DNA of 64,000 bases from contig NZ_QMJY01000013.1 of the NCBI RefSeq assembly GCF_003574395.1, forward strand, positions 186,001-250,000. The letters are read 5' to 3'. The DNA comes from Tabrizicola thermarum. Lineage in GTDB: Bacteria; Pseudomonadota; Alphaproteobacteria; Rhodobacterales; Rhodobacteraceae. This document shows positions 10,903 to 19,560 of this stretch, one piece after another (the first letter of the stretch is position 1; every line of letters starts with the position of its first letter). Under the pieces are notes generated by a model. The model had not been told where the DNA came from, did no database searches, and saw only the letters and a program-made list of their open reading frames with translations. Made by a program: the position numbers and the translations under genes.

Positions 10903-12431
10903 AAGGCCCCCACAACATCATCCGTCTGATCCGCACTGGCGCCACGCTGGAACGCACCGGGGCGATGGACGTGGTGCTGGAGGCCTTCCGCGCGCCCCCG
11001 CGCCTGCGCTTTGCCGCGCGGATGCTGGGCTGGCCGTTCAAGTGGCTGGGCTTGCAGGGCGACCTTTCGTTGCCCCCGGCGACCCGCGCGCTGACTGCTC
11101 TGGGCCCCGCCTACATCAAGTTCGGCCAGGTCCTGTCCACCCGCCCGGATGTGGTGGGCGAGGAACTGGCGCAGCAGCTGAAGTATCTTCAGGACAAGCT
11201 GCCGCCCTTCCCGGTCGAAACCGCCAAGAAGATGATCGAGGCCGAGCTGGAACAGCCCGTCGCCACCCTGTTCAGCGAATTCTCCGACCCCGTCGCCGCC
11301 GCCTCCATCGCCCAGGTTCACCGCGCCCGGCTGGCCGAGACGGGCGAGGAGGTCGCGGTCAAGGTCCTGCGCCCCGGCATCGAACGCGCCTTCCGCAAGG
11401 ACATCGACGCCTTCTATCTGGCCGCGCGCTGGATCGAACGCCTTGCGCCCTTCTCGCGTCGCCTCCGCCCCGTCGAAGTCATCCGGCACTTCGAAGGCGT
11501 GGTGATGGGAGAGCTGGACCTGCGGCTGGAAAGCTCGAACGCGGCGGAGTTCGCCGCGAACACCGCGCAGGATGAAGGGTTCCAGGTGCCGAAGCCGCAC
11601 TGGTTCCTGTCCAGCCGCAATGTGATGACGCTGGGCTGGGCCGAAGGCATCGGGCTGAACGACATCGCGCTGATCGACGCGGCGGGTTTCGATCGGCGGG
11701 TGCTGGGCGCGCGGGTATTGCAGCTGTTCCTGAACCACGCTCTGCGCGACGGGTTCTTTCACGCCGACATGCATCAGGGCAACCTGAAGATCGCGGCGAA
11801 CGGCGACATCATCGCCTATGACTTCGGCATCATGGGCCGGATCGACGAATACACCCGCCGCGTCTATGCCGAGATCCTGATGGGCTTCATCCGCAAGGAT
11901 TACCGCCGCGTCGCCGAGGTGCATTTCGAGGCAGGCTATGTGCCGCCCGACCGCGACATCGACGAATTCGCCCGGGCGCTGCGGGCAGTGGGCGAGCCGA
12001 TCTTCGGCATGGACGCAAGCCGCATCTCGATGGCGCGTCTGCTGGCCTATCTCTTCGAGGTGACCGAACGCTTCGGGATGGAGACGCGGACCGAACTGAT
12101 CCTTCTGCAACGCACGATGGTCGTTGTCGAAGGCGTGGCGCGCAGCCTCGACCCGCACATCAACATCTGGCAGGTCGCCGGTCCCATTGTCGAACGCTAC
12201 ATCCGCGAGAACGTGGGACCAAAGGCCGTGCTGCGCGATCTGGTCAAGACCGCGCGGGTGCTTGGCCGTTTCGGCCCGAAGCTGCCCGCCCTGGTCGAGG
12301 CGCAACTGATCCGCGCCGGAAACCCCGCGACTCAGCCGCCGCGCCCGGAACGGTCGCTTGGCACTTTCCTCTGGCCCGCGCTGGCCGCCCTTGGCTTCGC
12401 GGCGGGATGGCTGGCGCGCGCTTACCTGTAG
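10899..12431 (+). CDS. ubiB: Ubiquinone biosynthesis protein UbiB (ABC1/ADCK ATPase)
   Basis: UbiB is an atypical kinase-like ATPase needed for ubiquinone synthesis, thought to help extract lipid intermediates from the membrane. The diagnostic KxGQ motif ([11 protein letters not shown]) is at residues 74-84. The alanine-rich nucleotide loop ([11 protein letters not shown]) is near 128, the catalytic HADMHQGN near 288, and the metal-binding YDFGIMG near 307. A hydrophobic C-terminal helix ([21 protein letters not shown]) anchors it in the inner membrane. The start is GTG, overlapping the ubiE stop. Length is 510 residues. Confidence 0.96.
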   Translation: MKGPHNIIRLIRTGATLERTGAMDVVLEAFRAPPRLRFAARMLGWPFKWLGLQGDLSLPPATRALTALGPAYIKFGQVLSTRPDVVGEELAQQLKYLQDKLPPFPVETAKKMIEAELEQPVATLFSEFSDPVAAASIAQVHRARLAETGEEVAVKVLRPGIERAFRKDIDAFYLAARWIERLAPFSRRLRPVEVIRHFEGVVMGELDLRLESSNAAEFAANTAQDEGFQVPKPHWFLSSRNVMTLGWAEGIGLNDIALIDAAGFDRRVLGARVLQLFLNHALRDGFFHADMHQGNLKIAANGDIIAYDFGIMGRIDEYTRRVYAEILMGFIRKDYRRVAEVHFEAGYVPPDRDIDEFARALRAVGEPIFGMDASRISMARLLAYLFEVTERFGMETRTELILLQRTMVVVEGVARSLDPHINIWQVAGPIVERYIRENVGPKAVLRDLVKTARVLGRFGPKLPALVEAQLIRAGNPATQPPRPERSLGTFLWPALAALGFAAGWLARAYL

Positions 12432-12450
12432 AAACGCCCGGACGACGGGA

Positions 12451-12579
12451 TCACGACACCTGTTGCCAGCGCCCCTCGCGGCTGGACTGGTGGATCGTCT
12501 CGACCAGCCGCCGGATGCGCAGTTCCTTGCGGAAGCCGATGGGCTCCGCCCCCTGGCAGAGGATGGTCTGTCCGCCGCC
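12451..12579 (-). pseudogene. C-terminal gene remnant downstream of the aldolase (possibly Gfo/Idh/MocA oxidoreductase)
   Basis: Directly after the aldolase TGA (12582-12580), the same frame stays open for 42 codons. It reads GGQTILCQGAEPIGFRK and then ELRIRRLVETIHQSSREGRW up to a TGA at 12453-12451. There is no start codon or SD. The tail (LRIRRLVETIHQSSREGRW) resembles the C-terminal end of Gfo/Idh/MocA-type NAD(P)-dependent oxidoreductases, so this may be the last piece of a gene that once followed the operon. That assignment is from memory of the family and is unverified. The rest of the gap (12432-12450) shows nothing. Confidence 0.35.
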
Positions 12580-13389
12580 TCAGTAGCCGCCCGGTTCCGC
12601 CGTGCCAGCCGTCCCGCCGGTCAGCTTGCGGAAGCCGGCGACAGCGGCCCCGGCGGCGCTGGCCAGGAACTTGGTGTCGCCGCCCACCGTCGTCATGTCG
12701 AACCCCCAGCCGATGGCGCGGGCGGCATAGTCGGGCGACCCGCAATGCAAGCCCGCGCGCAGGCCGTTGCGCTTGCAGGCGGCGAGGATCGTCTGCAAGG
12801 CGGCCAGGATCTCGGGCTCTTCCCGGTCCATGCCGGGGGCCAGCCTGCCCCCCGAAAGCGAGATCGACAGGTCCGCCGGGCCGACATAGATCCCGTCCAG
12901 CCCCGGCGTGGCGGTGATGGCGTCGAGGTTCGCCATGCCCTCGGCGGTCTCGATCATCGCAAAGGCCAGGATATTGGCATTGGCCTGCGCGGCATAATCC
13001 CCCCCGGCGGCAAAGGCCGCCCGGGTCGGGCCGAAACTGCGCACGCCCAGCGGCGGATAGCGCAGGTAGCTGACGAAGCGCGCGGCGTCCTCGGCGCTGT
13101 TCACCATCGGGCAGATGATGCCCTGCGCGCCCGCATCCAGCGCCTTCATGATGATCCCCGGCTCCAGCCAGGGCACGCGCGCCAGAAGCACCGCGCCCGA
13201 GGCGCGCATCGCCTGAAGCATGGGCAAAAGGTCGCTGTAGTCCAGCGCGCCGTGCTGCATGTCCACGGTCAGCGAATCGAAGCCCTGCGCCGCCATGATC
13301 TCGGCGGCGAAGGGGCTGGCGATGGACAACCAGCCGTTGATCGCGGGCCGCCCCTCGGCCCAGAGCGCCTTCAGACGGTTGGGAAACAT
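12580..13389 (-). CDS. HpcH/HpaI aldolase/citrate lyase family protein
   Basis: A 269-residue class II (metal-dependent) aldolase of the HpcH/HpaI family, which cleaves or forms C-C bonds between pyruvate and an aldehyde. Recognisable blocks are GFDSLTVDMQHGALDY (residues 36-51, with the base histidine), ILAFAMIETAEGMANLD (metal-binding Glu, near 140-156) and DGIYVGPADLSISLSG (metal-binding Asp, near 164-180). A GAGGAGGG SD precedes the ATG and overlaps the end of the moaD-like gene, so it is the last gene of the molybdenum hydroxylase operon. The operon suggests it acts on a product of the hydroxylase pathway, which is inference; the substrate is unknown. Confidence 0.88.
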   Translation of the reverse strand: MFPNRLKALWAEGRPAINGWLSIASPFAAEIMAAQGFDSLTVDMQHGALDYSDLLPMLQAMRASGAVLLARVPWLEPGIIMKALDAGAQGIICPMVNSAEDAARFVSYLRYPPLGVRSFGPTRAAFAAGGDYAAQANANILAFAMIETAEGMANLDAITATPGLDGIYVGPADLSISLSGGRLAPGMDREEPEILAALQTILAACKRNGLRAGLHCGSPDYAARAIGWGFDMTTVGGDTKFLASAAGAAVAGFRKLTGGTAGTAEPGGY

Positions 13390-13398
13390 GCGCCCTCC

Positions 13399-13644
13399 TC
13401 AGCCGCCCTTCAGGCGCTGCAACAGATAGACCTCGCTGTCGGGCTTGACCGGAGCCGCGCGGTTGTTGGCGATGACCTCGCCATCCACCGCCACCGACAG
13501 CCCCGCCTTGATCGCAGGCGCCAGACCCGGATGCGCCCGTTCCAGCGCATCCAGCATCTGGCCCACGGTCGCGGCCTCGACCTCCACCACCTCCTGCCCG
13601 TCGGCAAAGCGCCGCAGGCTGGCCCAGAGATGGACGCGCGCCAC
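13399..13644 (-). CDS. MoaD/ThiS-family sulfur-carrier-like protein
   Basis: An 81-residue ubiquitin-fold protein ending in the di-glycine tail LQRLKGG that MoaD/ThiS proteins need for adenylation and thiocarboxylation. Sequence blocks such as VGQMLDALERAHPGLAPAI and GEVIANNRAAPVKPDSEVYLL are typical. It has a GTG start with an AAGAAGGG SD and begins 3 bp after the Mo-subunit stop. In MoaD the tail delivers sulfur to molybdopterin. Its place in this operon suggests dedicated cofactor supply or maturation for the neighbouring hydroxylase, which is inference. Confidence 0.82.
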   Translation of the reverse strand: MARVHLWASLRRFADGQEVVEVEAATVGQMLDALERAHPGLAPAIKAGLSVAVDGEVIANNRAAPVKPDSEVYLLQRLKGG

Positions 13645-13647
13645 GCC

Positions 13648-15900
13648 TCAGCCCTTCTTCAGCGCCTTGATCGCCGCCAGCACCTTGGGCGGCGAACAGG
13701 GCAGGCTGCGGATCCGCGCCCCCGTGGCCCCGGCGATGGCCGAGGCAATCGCAGGCAGGGGCGGAGTGATCCCCGTCTCGCCCACACCGCGCACGCCGTA
13801 GGGGTGGCCGGGGTTCGGGACCTCGACGATCACCGTGTCGATCATCGGCAGGTCGGAGGCCACCGGGATCCGGTAGTCGAGGAACACCGGGTTCTGCAAC
13901 CGACCGTCGGGGCCGTAGACATATTCCTCGTTCAAGGCCCAGCCGATGCCCTGCGCGGCACCGCCCTGATACTGGCCCTCGACATAGGCCGGATGGATCG
14001 CGGTGCCCGCGTCCTGCACCACCAGATAGCGCAGGACCGTGGTCCGCCCCGTCTCCGGGTCCACCTCGACATCGACGACATGGGTGCCGAAGCTCGCGCC
14101 ATAGCCGCCCGCCGTCACCTCGTGGTGGCCAGAGATCGGCCCGCCGGTGGACCCCATCTTCGCCCCGATCTCGCCGATGGACATGGGCGGGAACTTGCCC
14201 GCGTTCGGCCCGGCGGGGTGCGCCGCGCCATCGCGCCATTCGACCGCCTCGGCGTCGATGCCCCACTCCGCCGCCGCACGCTTGCACATCTCGCGGATCG
14301 CGGCCTCGGCGGCGATCACCGCGGCCTTGCCGCTGGCAAAGGTCGCCCGGCTGCCATGGGTCGGCTCGTTCACCCCAAGCGCCCCGGTTTCGACCACGTT
14401 CACCCGCACGTCCTCGTAGGGGATGCCCAGCGTTTCCGCGACCATGAGGCCGATCGAGGCGCGGCTGCCGCCGATGTCGGGCGTGCCGATCGACACGGTG
14501 GCCGTCCCGTCCTCGCCGATGGCCAAGCTGACCGAGGTCTCGCCGCCGTGGTTGAACCAGAAGCCCGAGGCCACGCCCCGGCCCTGGTTCGGCCCCAGCG
14601 GGATGCTGTAGTTGGGATGCGCCTTCGCCGCCTCCAGCGTTTCCTGAAGGCCGATCACGTCATAGACCGGACCATAGGACGATTTCGACCCGTTCCGCGC
14701 CCCGTTCTTCAGCCGCACCTCGATGGGGTCGAGCCCCAGTTCCCGGCACAGCTCGTCGATCATGCTTTCCACCGCGAAGGCCGCCATGGGCGACCCCGGC
14801 GCGCGGTAGGCTGCGGCCTTCGGGCGGTTGGTGATGATCTCGATCCCCTCATGCTTCAGCGCGGGGATGTCATAGCAGGCAAAGGCGCAGGGCAGCGCCT
14901 CGCCGATGGGCGACATGCCGGGGAAGGCGCCGCCCTGCATGCGGAAATAGACCTGGCCGGCGGTGATCGTGCCGTCCTTCTTCATGCCGATCTTCACGTC
15001 CATCGAGGCGCTGGCCGTCGGCCCCGTCGCCCGCAGCACCTCCGACCGGCTCATCACCAGCTTGACCGGGCGCCCGCCCGCCTTCTTCGACAGGGCCAGC
15101 GTCAGCGGCTCCATGAAGATCGTGGTCTTGCCCCCGAAGCCGCCGCCGATTTCCGAAGGCGTCACGCGCAGGTTTGCCGCCTCGATGCCAAGGACGGCAG
15201 AGCACATCCGGCGGATGTACCAGTGCCCTTGCGTGCAGACCCACATCTCGCCGCGCCCGTCCTCGCCCAGCTGGCCCACGGCGGCATGGGGCTCGATATA
15301 GCCCTGATGCGTCGCCTCGGTGCGGTAGGTGTGTTCGCGCACCACATCGGCGGCGGCGAAGCCCGCCTCGACATCGCCATGCCCGAACTCCATGTAGCGC
15401 GCGACGTTGCCGTGCATCCCCTCGGGCACCGAGTAATCCGCCACGCCGGGCCGGATCACCGGGGCATCCGGCGCAATGGCCGCATCGACATCGGTCACAT
15501 GCGGCAGGACCTCATACTCCACCTCGATCAGCCGCGCCGCGTCCTGCGCCAGCAACGGAGTGGTCGCCGCGACCGCCGCCACCGCGTGGCCGTCATACAG
15601 AGCCCGATCCCCGGCCAGCGTGTTGTCCTGAAGGTTCAGGTCCTCTCCCGTCAGCCCCGTAGGCAGGTCGGCGCGCGTGACCACGGCCTTCACCCCCTCC
15701 AGCGCCAGGGCCTTGGACGCATCGATCCTCACGATCCGCGCGTGGGCATGGGGGCTGCGCACCACGGCGGCATGCAGCATCCCCGGCAGCGAGAAATCCG
15801 CGCCATACCGGGCGCGCCCCGTCACCTTGTCCAGCCCATCCGGGCGGTTGGGCCGGGTGCCGACGTACTTGTATCCGGTCTTCACATCATCCCGTGCCAT
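13648..15900 (-). CDS. Xanthine dehydrogenase-family molybdopterin-binding subunit
   Basis: The large catalytic subunit (750 residues) of a xanthine oxidase/CO dehydrogenase-type molybdenum hydroxylase. It begins MARDDVKTGYKYVGTRPNRP. The N-terminal a/b hammerhead domain includes VTGRARYGADFSLPGMLHA. Mo-cofactor binding blocks are SEIGGGFGGKTTIFMEP near residue 247 and GSRATFASGKA near 520. The catalytic glutamate is in GVRGVGETGITPPLPAIASA near residue 700. A longer in-frame opening upstream runs through the 2Fe-2S gene and is not used; the ATG at 15900 overlaps that gene's stop by one base. The substrate cannot be read from the sequence. Neighbours supply the FAD and iron-sulfur subunits. 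Confidence 0.93.
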   Translation of the reverse strand: MARDDVKTGYKYVGTRPNRPDGLDKVTGRARYGADFSLPGMLHAAVVRSPHAHARIVRIDASKALALEGVKAVVTRADLPTGLTGEDLNLQDNTLAGDRALYDGHAVAAVAATTPLLAQDAARLIEVEYEVLPHVTDVDAAIAPDAPVIRPGVADYSVPEGMHGNVARYMEFGHGDVEAGFAAADVVREHTYRTEATHQGYIEPHAAVGQLGEDGRGEMWVCTQGHWYIRRMCSAVLGIEAANLRVTPSEIGGGFGGKTTIFMEPLTLALSKKAGGRPVKLVMSRSEVLRATGPTASASMDVKIGMKKDGTITAGQVYFRMQGGAFPGMSPIGEALPCAFACYDIPALKHEGIEIITNRPKAAAYRAPGSPMAAFAVESMIDELCRELGLDPIEVRLKNGARNGSKSSYGPVYDVIGLQETLEAAKAHPNYSIPLGPNQGRGVASGFWFNHGGETSVSLAIGEDGTATVSIGTPDIGGSRASIGLMVAETLGIPYEDVRVNVVETGALGVNEPTHGSRATFASGKAAVIAAEAAIREMCKRAAAEWGIDAEAVEWRDGAAHPAGPNAGKFPPMSIGEIGAKMGSTGGPISGHHEVTAGGYGASFGTHVVDVEVDPETGRTTVLRYLVVQDAGTAIHPAYVEGQYQGGAAQGIGWALNEEYVYGPDGRLQNPVFLDYRIPVASDLPMIDTVIVEVPNPGHPYGVRGVGETGITPPLPAIASAIAGATGARIRSLPCSPPKVLAAIKALKKG

Positions 15901-16388
15901 CACGCAGCCCCCCTGTGGTCCTGACGCATTTCCGCCGCCGCGTCCTGCACCGCGCGGACGATCTTGTCGTATCCCGTGCAGCGGCAGAGGTTCCCGGCAA
16001 GCCAATAGCGGATCTCGGTCTCGCTCGGGTCCGGGTTCCGCTCCAGAAGGGCCTTCGCCGCGACCAGAATGCCCGGAGTGCAGAAGCCGCACTGCAAGGC
16101 CGCATGTTCGATGAACTTGCGCTGCAAGGGGTGCAACCCGTCCCTGGCCATGCCCTCGATGGTTTCCACCCGCTTGCCGTTGGCTTCCGCCGCCAGCATC
16201 AGGCAGGAACAGACCAGCGTGCCGTCCACAGTGACCGAACAGGCCCCGCAGTCGCCGGTGCCGCAGCCTTCCTTGGTGCCGGTCAGGTCCAGATGGTTCC
16301 GCAGCGCGTCCAGAAGCGTCTCGCGCGGGTCCGCCAGGAACTCCACCGGGTCGCCGTTGACGGTGGCGGTGACGTGAATCTTGCTCAT
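15900..16388 (-). CDS. (2Fe-2S)-binding subunit of molybdenum hydroxylase
   Basis: The small iron-sulfur subunit, 162 residues. Cluster motifs are complete: CGTGDCGACSVTVDGTLVCSC near residues 42-62 (plant-ferredoxin-type cluster) and CGFCTPG with NLCRCTGY near residues 99-105 and 132-139 (C-terminal cluster). It passes electrons from the Mo centre to the FAD subunit. It overlaps the FAD gene by 4 bp upstream and the Mo-subunit gene by 1 bp downstream, so all three are translationally coupled. Confidence 0.95.
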   Translation of the reverse strand: MSKIHVTATVNGDPVEFLADPRETLLDALRNHLDLTGTKEGCGTGDCGACSVTVDGTLVCSCLMLAAEANGKRVETIEGMARDGLHPLQRKFIEHAALQCGFCTPGILVAAKALLERNPDPSETEIRYWLAGNLCRCTGYDKIVRAVQDAAAEMRQDHRGAA

Positions 16389-17251
16389 GCTTTCATCCCT
16401 TTCGCCCGGTCATAGGCGATCTTCGCCGCCCGGCGAGCCAGCACGCCCGCCACTTCGATGCGGAACTCCTTCGTCCCGCGCTTGTCCGAAATCGGCTTCG
16501 CCTCGCCCTCTGCCGCCTTGGCCAGCGCAATCAGCGCCGCATCGTCCAGCGTGGTGCCGATGATCGCCCTTGCACAGGCATCGGACAACAGGACCGTCGG
16601 AGCGACCGCCCCCAGCGCGACGCGCGCCTCCACCACCTTGTCCCCGTCCAGCCGCAGGTTCACCGCACAACCCACGACCGCAATGTCCATCTCGGTCCGG
16701 GGGATGAAGCGCAGATAGGCGTCGCCCCCATTCTTTCCGCGCGGCGGCAGGGTGATCGCCGAGATCAACTCGCCCCTGGCCAGATTGGTCTTCCCCGGCC
16801 CCGCAGGCACCGCCTCGACCGGGATCTCGCGCGATCCGTTCGGCCCCGTCACCGTGACCGTCGCACCCGCAGCGATCAGGCCCGGCACCGAATCGGCGGC
16901 AGGCGAGCCATTGCACAGATTCCCCGCCAGGGTTGCCCGGCCCTGCACCTGCGTTGACCCCACAAGGTTCATCCCCTCGACGACCCCCGGCCAGTCCCGC
17001 ATCAGCTCTGCATGGCCGCCCAGCACGATCCCCGGCACCGCGATGCCGATCTTCCAGCCGCCTTCCGCTGTGCGTTCGATCCTGTCCACGCCCGGAATGT
17101 GCTTGAGGTCGATCAGATCGTCCGGCTGCACCATCCCGGCGCGCATCTGCACCAGCACATCGGTCCCCCCCGCCAGAAAGCGCAAGGTCCCGGAAGATGC
17201 CGCCGCAATGGCGGCTGCGTCGCTGAAGCTTGTTGGGGTGTGGTATCGCAT
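16385..17251 (-). CDS. FAD-binding medium subunit of molybdenum hydroxylase
   Basis: The CoxM/XdhA-like flavin subunit, 288 residues. FAD-binding motifs are FLAGGTDVLVQMRAG near residues 25-39 and the family signature TLAGNLCNGSPAADSVPGL near 107-125. It is the first gene of the five-gene minus-strand operon (FAD, 2Fe-2S, Mo, MoaD-like, aldolase). The 194 bp between its start and the terminator at 17446-17478 must hold the operon promoter; I see no gene and no clear operator there. Confidence 0.93.
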   Translation of the reverse strand: MRYHTPTSFSDAAAIAAASSGTLRFLAGGTDVLVQMRAGMVQPDDLIDLKHIPGVDRIERTAEGGWKIGIAVPGIVLGGHAELMRDWPGVVEGMNLVGSTQVQGRATLAGNLCNGSPAADSVPGLIAAGATVTVTGPNGSREIPVEAVPAGPGKTNLARGELISAITLPPRGKNGGDAYLRFIPRTEMDIAVVGCAVNLRLDGDKVVEARVALGAVAPTVLLSDACARAIIGTTLDDAALIALAKAAEGEAKPISDKRGTKEFRIEVAGVLARRAAKIAYDRAKGMKA

Positions 17252-17445
17252 AGCGCCTCCCTACCATCTGCGGGCGATCGCCTGTCGCCGTTCGCCGCCG
17301 ACTTTGCGGCACCCGAAGCGCGGCTGCAATGGCAGTCTGCGACGGCTTGGGTCTGTCGCCGACCTTTCGACGCGCAAATGCGGCAACCCGCCAGCGATGC
17401 GGGCCTCGCATCGGCAGGTCGGCACGGCGACCCGGCCGGCGACAT

Positions 17446-17478
17446 GAAAAACCCGCGCCGTCCGGCGGACGACGCGGG
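17446..17478 (-). terminator. Intrinsic terminator of the PRC-barrel gene
   Basis: On the minus strand a 12-pair stem (CCCGCGTCGTCC with GGACGGCGCGGG, one T-G pair) closes on a three-base loop and is followed by a run of five T. It begins 24 bp after the PRC-barrel stop and separates that gene from the molybdenum hydroxylase operon. Confidence 0.92.
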
Positions 17479-17501
17479 CCTCTTTCCCGACTGCCGAAGG
17501 C

Positions 17502-18347
17502 TCAGACCTTGTAGTCCGGCAAAGCCTCAAGCTCTTCCTTGGTCATGTCGACCCAGACGCGCACCGCGCCGCCTTCGGTCCTGGCCACCGTCAGACGATC
17601 CATCGGCAGAGCCACGGTCTTGACGCCCATCCCGAGAAAACCGCCGACGTCCAGAACCACGCCCGTCACCCGGCCTTCGGGCGAAAGCACCAGATCGGCG
17701 ACCTCGGCAATCGACGCATCGGTCGCATCGCGGACATCCGCACCGGTCAGGGTCTCGGCGGTCAGGGCGTCAAGGCCAATCGCGGTGTAGCCTTCGGGCA
17801 GCGTCATCGTGCCCTTGGCCGGGGCTGCTGCCATGCCGGTCCCGTCCGGGGCAACCATCGCCTCCGGAACAGTCTCCATGCCATTCCTGTCGGCGTCCGA
17901 GACGGCAGCGCGATCGCCCATCGCGGGTCGCAGATATGCCGGGGCGGCTTCCAGAGTGGCACGGTCAGTCTGCAACACCAGGAACCAGTCGTCGGCGTCG
18001 GTCGCATCGTCCTGCACGAACTTCAGCGCCGCCATGTCGACGGCAACCTGGCGCTCGCCGATCCCGAGGAACCCGCCGATGTCGACCAGCACTGCGTCAA
18101 CCGTGCCGTCGCGGCCCAGAAGCACGTCGTTCACTTCACCGATGTCGTCCCAGCCCTGCTGAACGCCGGCATAGGCATCCGCGTCCAGAGCGGCTTCGCT
18201 GACATAGACGCGCGCGCCGATGATGTCGGACGCATAGGCCGAAGGGCCGACAGGCTCGGCCTGGAACGGCGACATGGGGGCGTCCTGGGCGATGGCAGGC
18301 AGCACGAAACCGGCCGCCAGAGCGGTGGAAAGAAGCAGAGCTTTCAT
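17502..18347 (-). CDS. Secreted protein with two PRC-barrel domains
   Basis: A 281-residue exported protein. The signal peptide is MKALLLSTALAAGFVLPAIAQD, cleaved after AIAQ/A-type residues near 20. Two PRC-barrel repeats follow, one near residues 40-105 (GEVNDVLLGRDGTVDAVLVDIGGFLGIGE) and one near 205-270 (AEVADLVLSPEGRVTGVVLDVGGFLGMG), joined by an alanine- and proline-rich linker. An AGGAG SD precedes the ATG. The start was chosen for the signal peptide and SD; the frame stays open upstream. A perfect EcfG-type promoter lies 65 bp upstream. It is probably a periplasmic stress protein, but the ligand of the PRC domains is unknown. Confidence 0.88.
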   Translation of the reverse strand: MKALLLSTALAAGFVLPAIAQDAPMSPFQAEPVGPSAYASDIIGARVYVSEAALDADAYAGVQQGWDDIGEVNDVLLGRDGTVDAVLVDIGGFLGIGERQVAVDMAALKFVQDDATDADDWFLVLQTDRATLEAAPAYLRPAMGDRAAVSDADRNGMETVPEAMVAPDGTGMAAAPAKGTMTLPEGYTAIGLDALTAETLTGADVRDATDASIAEVADLVLSPEGRVTGVVLDVGGFLGMGVKTVALPMDRLTVARTEGGAVRVWVDMTKEELEALPDYKV

Positions 18348-18411
18348 GGAAATTCTCCTGATTTGTCTTGCGGTTATGGCGACATCTCCATGACGTCGCC
18401 TATGCCGGGAC

Positions 18412-18436
18412 AACGTTCCATGCCGCGGCGGGTTCC
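18412..18436 (-). promoter_or_regulatory. EcfG-type promoter of the PRC-barrel gene
   Basis: On the minus strand GGAAC (18436-18432) and CGTT (18415-18412) are separated by 16 bases, an exact match to the alphaproteobacterial general stress sigma factor pattern. The predicted 5' UTR is about 60 bases. It places the PRC-barrel gene under EcfG, encoded 1.4 kb away. Confidence 0.8.
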
Positions 18437-18633
18437 GACTTTTTTCGCGGTCAGGTTGCAGGTCCGGCACACTGGCGGAGTCTTGCCGGTCGCAAGGTGC
18501 CAGACCGTCTTGTCGGCAACGGACGGGAAGGCGCGGGCGAGGCCATCGCCCGCGGCCAGAACATTCTGCGCCCTGCGCCACAGGTCCGACGGCCAGGCGT
18601 TCATCAGCCGACCCGTTGGCGCCGACGATCAGG

Positions 18634-19443
18634 TCAGCGGTGCAACGTGTCGGTCGAAGAGAAGAACATCGCCTGGCTGACAGCCGAACGGACCTGTTCC
18701 TCGGTATAGGGCTTGTTGATCAGGAAGGCCGGTTCCGGTCGCGCGCCGGTCAGCAGTCGTTCGGGGAAGGCGGTGATGAAGATGACCGGGATGTCGCCGA
18801 ACTGGCCGAGGATGTCTTTCACCGCGTCGATGCCCGAAGAATTGTCCGCCAGCTGGATGTCGGCCAGGATCAGGTCCGGCCGCTCCGATGTCGCCATCCG
18901 CACCGCCTCGCGGTGGGTGCGCGCGGTCGCGGTCACGCGATGCCCCATGCCTTCGACGATCGCCGTGATGTCCATCGCGATGATCGCCTCGTCCTCGATC
19001 ACCAGGACCGACCCGCGCACCGACTGTTCCATCTCGCGCACGGCAATGTCGATCAGCCCGGCTGTCTCGTCGCCGGAAATCCCCATGATCGCCGCCACGT
19101 CCGCGGCCCCGAAGCCTTCGATCGTGGTCAGAAGCAACGCCTCGCGCGAATTGGGCGTCAGGGCGGCCAGATGCGCCTGCGCCTTGCCCGACAGATCGTC
19201 CTCCGCCTCGGCCACCGGCGCGCCCGAGGTCGTCCAGATCGAATGGAACACCGCAAACAGCGAAACCCGCGGGTCGCCATGCGCCGTCAGCAGGGCCGGA
19301 TCGGCAACGACGGCCTCCAGCACGGCCAGCGCATACTGGTCGCCGCTGGTCTGGTTTCCGGTCAGCGCCCGCGCATAGCGACGCAGATAGGGCAGCTGGC
19401 GCGCTACCGCCGCCGAGTGGTCGACCGCTTCCTGTGCGAGCAT
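18634..19443 (-). CDS. phyR: General stress response regulator PhyR
   Basis: PhyR is the anti-anti-sigma switch of the alphaproteobacterial general stress response: when phosphorylated, its sigma-like domain captures NepR and frees EcfG. The 269-residue protein has an N-terminal EcfG-like domain (residues 1-140; LPYLRRYARALTG at 17-29) and a C-terminal receiver domain (145-260) with acidic pocket IEDE (149-152), phospho-acceptor D195 in LILADIQLA, and the FxTAFPERLLTG motif characteristic of PhyR. The ATG at 19443 has a GGAG SD nine bases upstream; an in-frame ATG at 19458 has none. It is divergent from nepR-ecfG. Confidence 0.95.
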   Translation of the reverse strand: MLAQEAVDHSAAVARQLPYLRRYARALTGNQTSGDQYALAVLEAVVADPALLTAHGDPRVSLFAVFHSIWTTSGAPVAEAEDDLSGKAQAHLAALTPNSREALLLTTIEGFGAADVAAIMGISGDETAGLIDIAVREMEQSVRGSVLVIEDEAIIAMDITAIVEGMGHRVTATARTHREAVRMATSERPDLILADIQLADNSSGIDAVKDILGQFGDIPVIFITAFPERLLTGARPEPAFLINKPYTEEQVRSAVSQAMFFSSTDTLHR

Positions 19444-19489
19444 GACGACAGTCTCCATGTTTGGTCTGCAGTTTTTGTGTTTGATATCG

Positions 19490-19514
19490 GGAACCAAACG
19501 CCAGGCCCCACGTT
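19490..19514 (+). promoter_or_regulatory. EcfG-type promoter, upstream copy, for nepR-ecfG
   Basis: GGAAC at 19490-19494, 16 bases, then CGTT at 19511-19514: an exact match to the EcfG consensus on the plus strand. It overlaps the oppositely directed phyR promoter (19497-19521) almost completely. Confidence 0.8.
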
Positions 19515-19521
19515 CGGTTCC
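19497..19521 (-). promoter_or_regulatory. EcfG-type promoter of phyR
   Basis: On the minus strand GGAAC (19521-19517), 16 bases, CGTT (19500-19497). An exact consensus match; the predicted 5' UTR to the phyR ATG at 19443 is about 47 bases. It indicates that phyR transcription is fed back by EcfG. Confidence 0.82.
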
Positions 19522-19560
19522 CGACGCGATCTGAAAAAATCGCAAGGGGTGAAAATGTTC

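Noticed and set aside
17252-17445. Possible gene in the gap before the molybdenum hydroxylase operon
   Set aside because: The available frames have no SD and no recognisable sequence; the stretch most likely holds the operon promoter.
18374-18604. A 76-codon minus-strand frame between phyR and the PRC-barrel gene, starting with ATG
   Set aside because: No recognisable domain, no strong SD, and its 3' part runs through the EcfG promoter of the PRC-barrel gene at 18412-18436.
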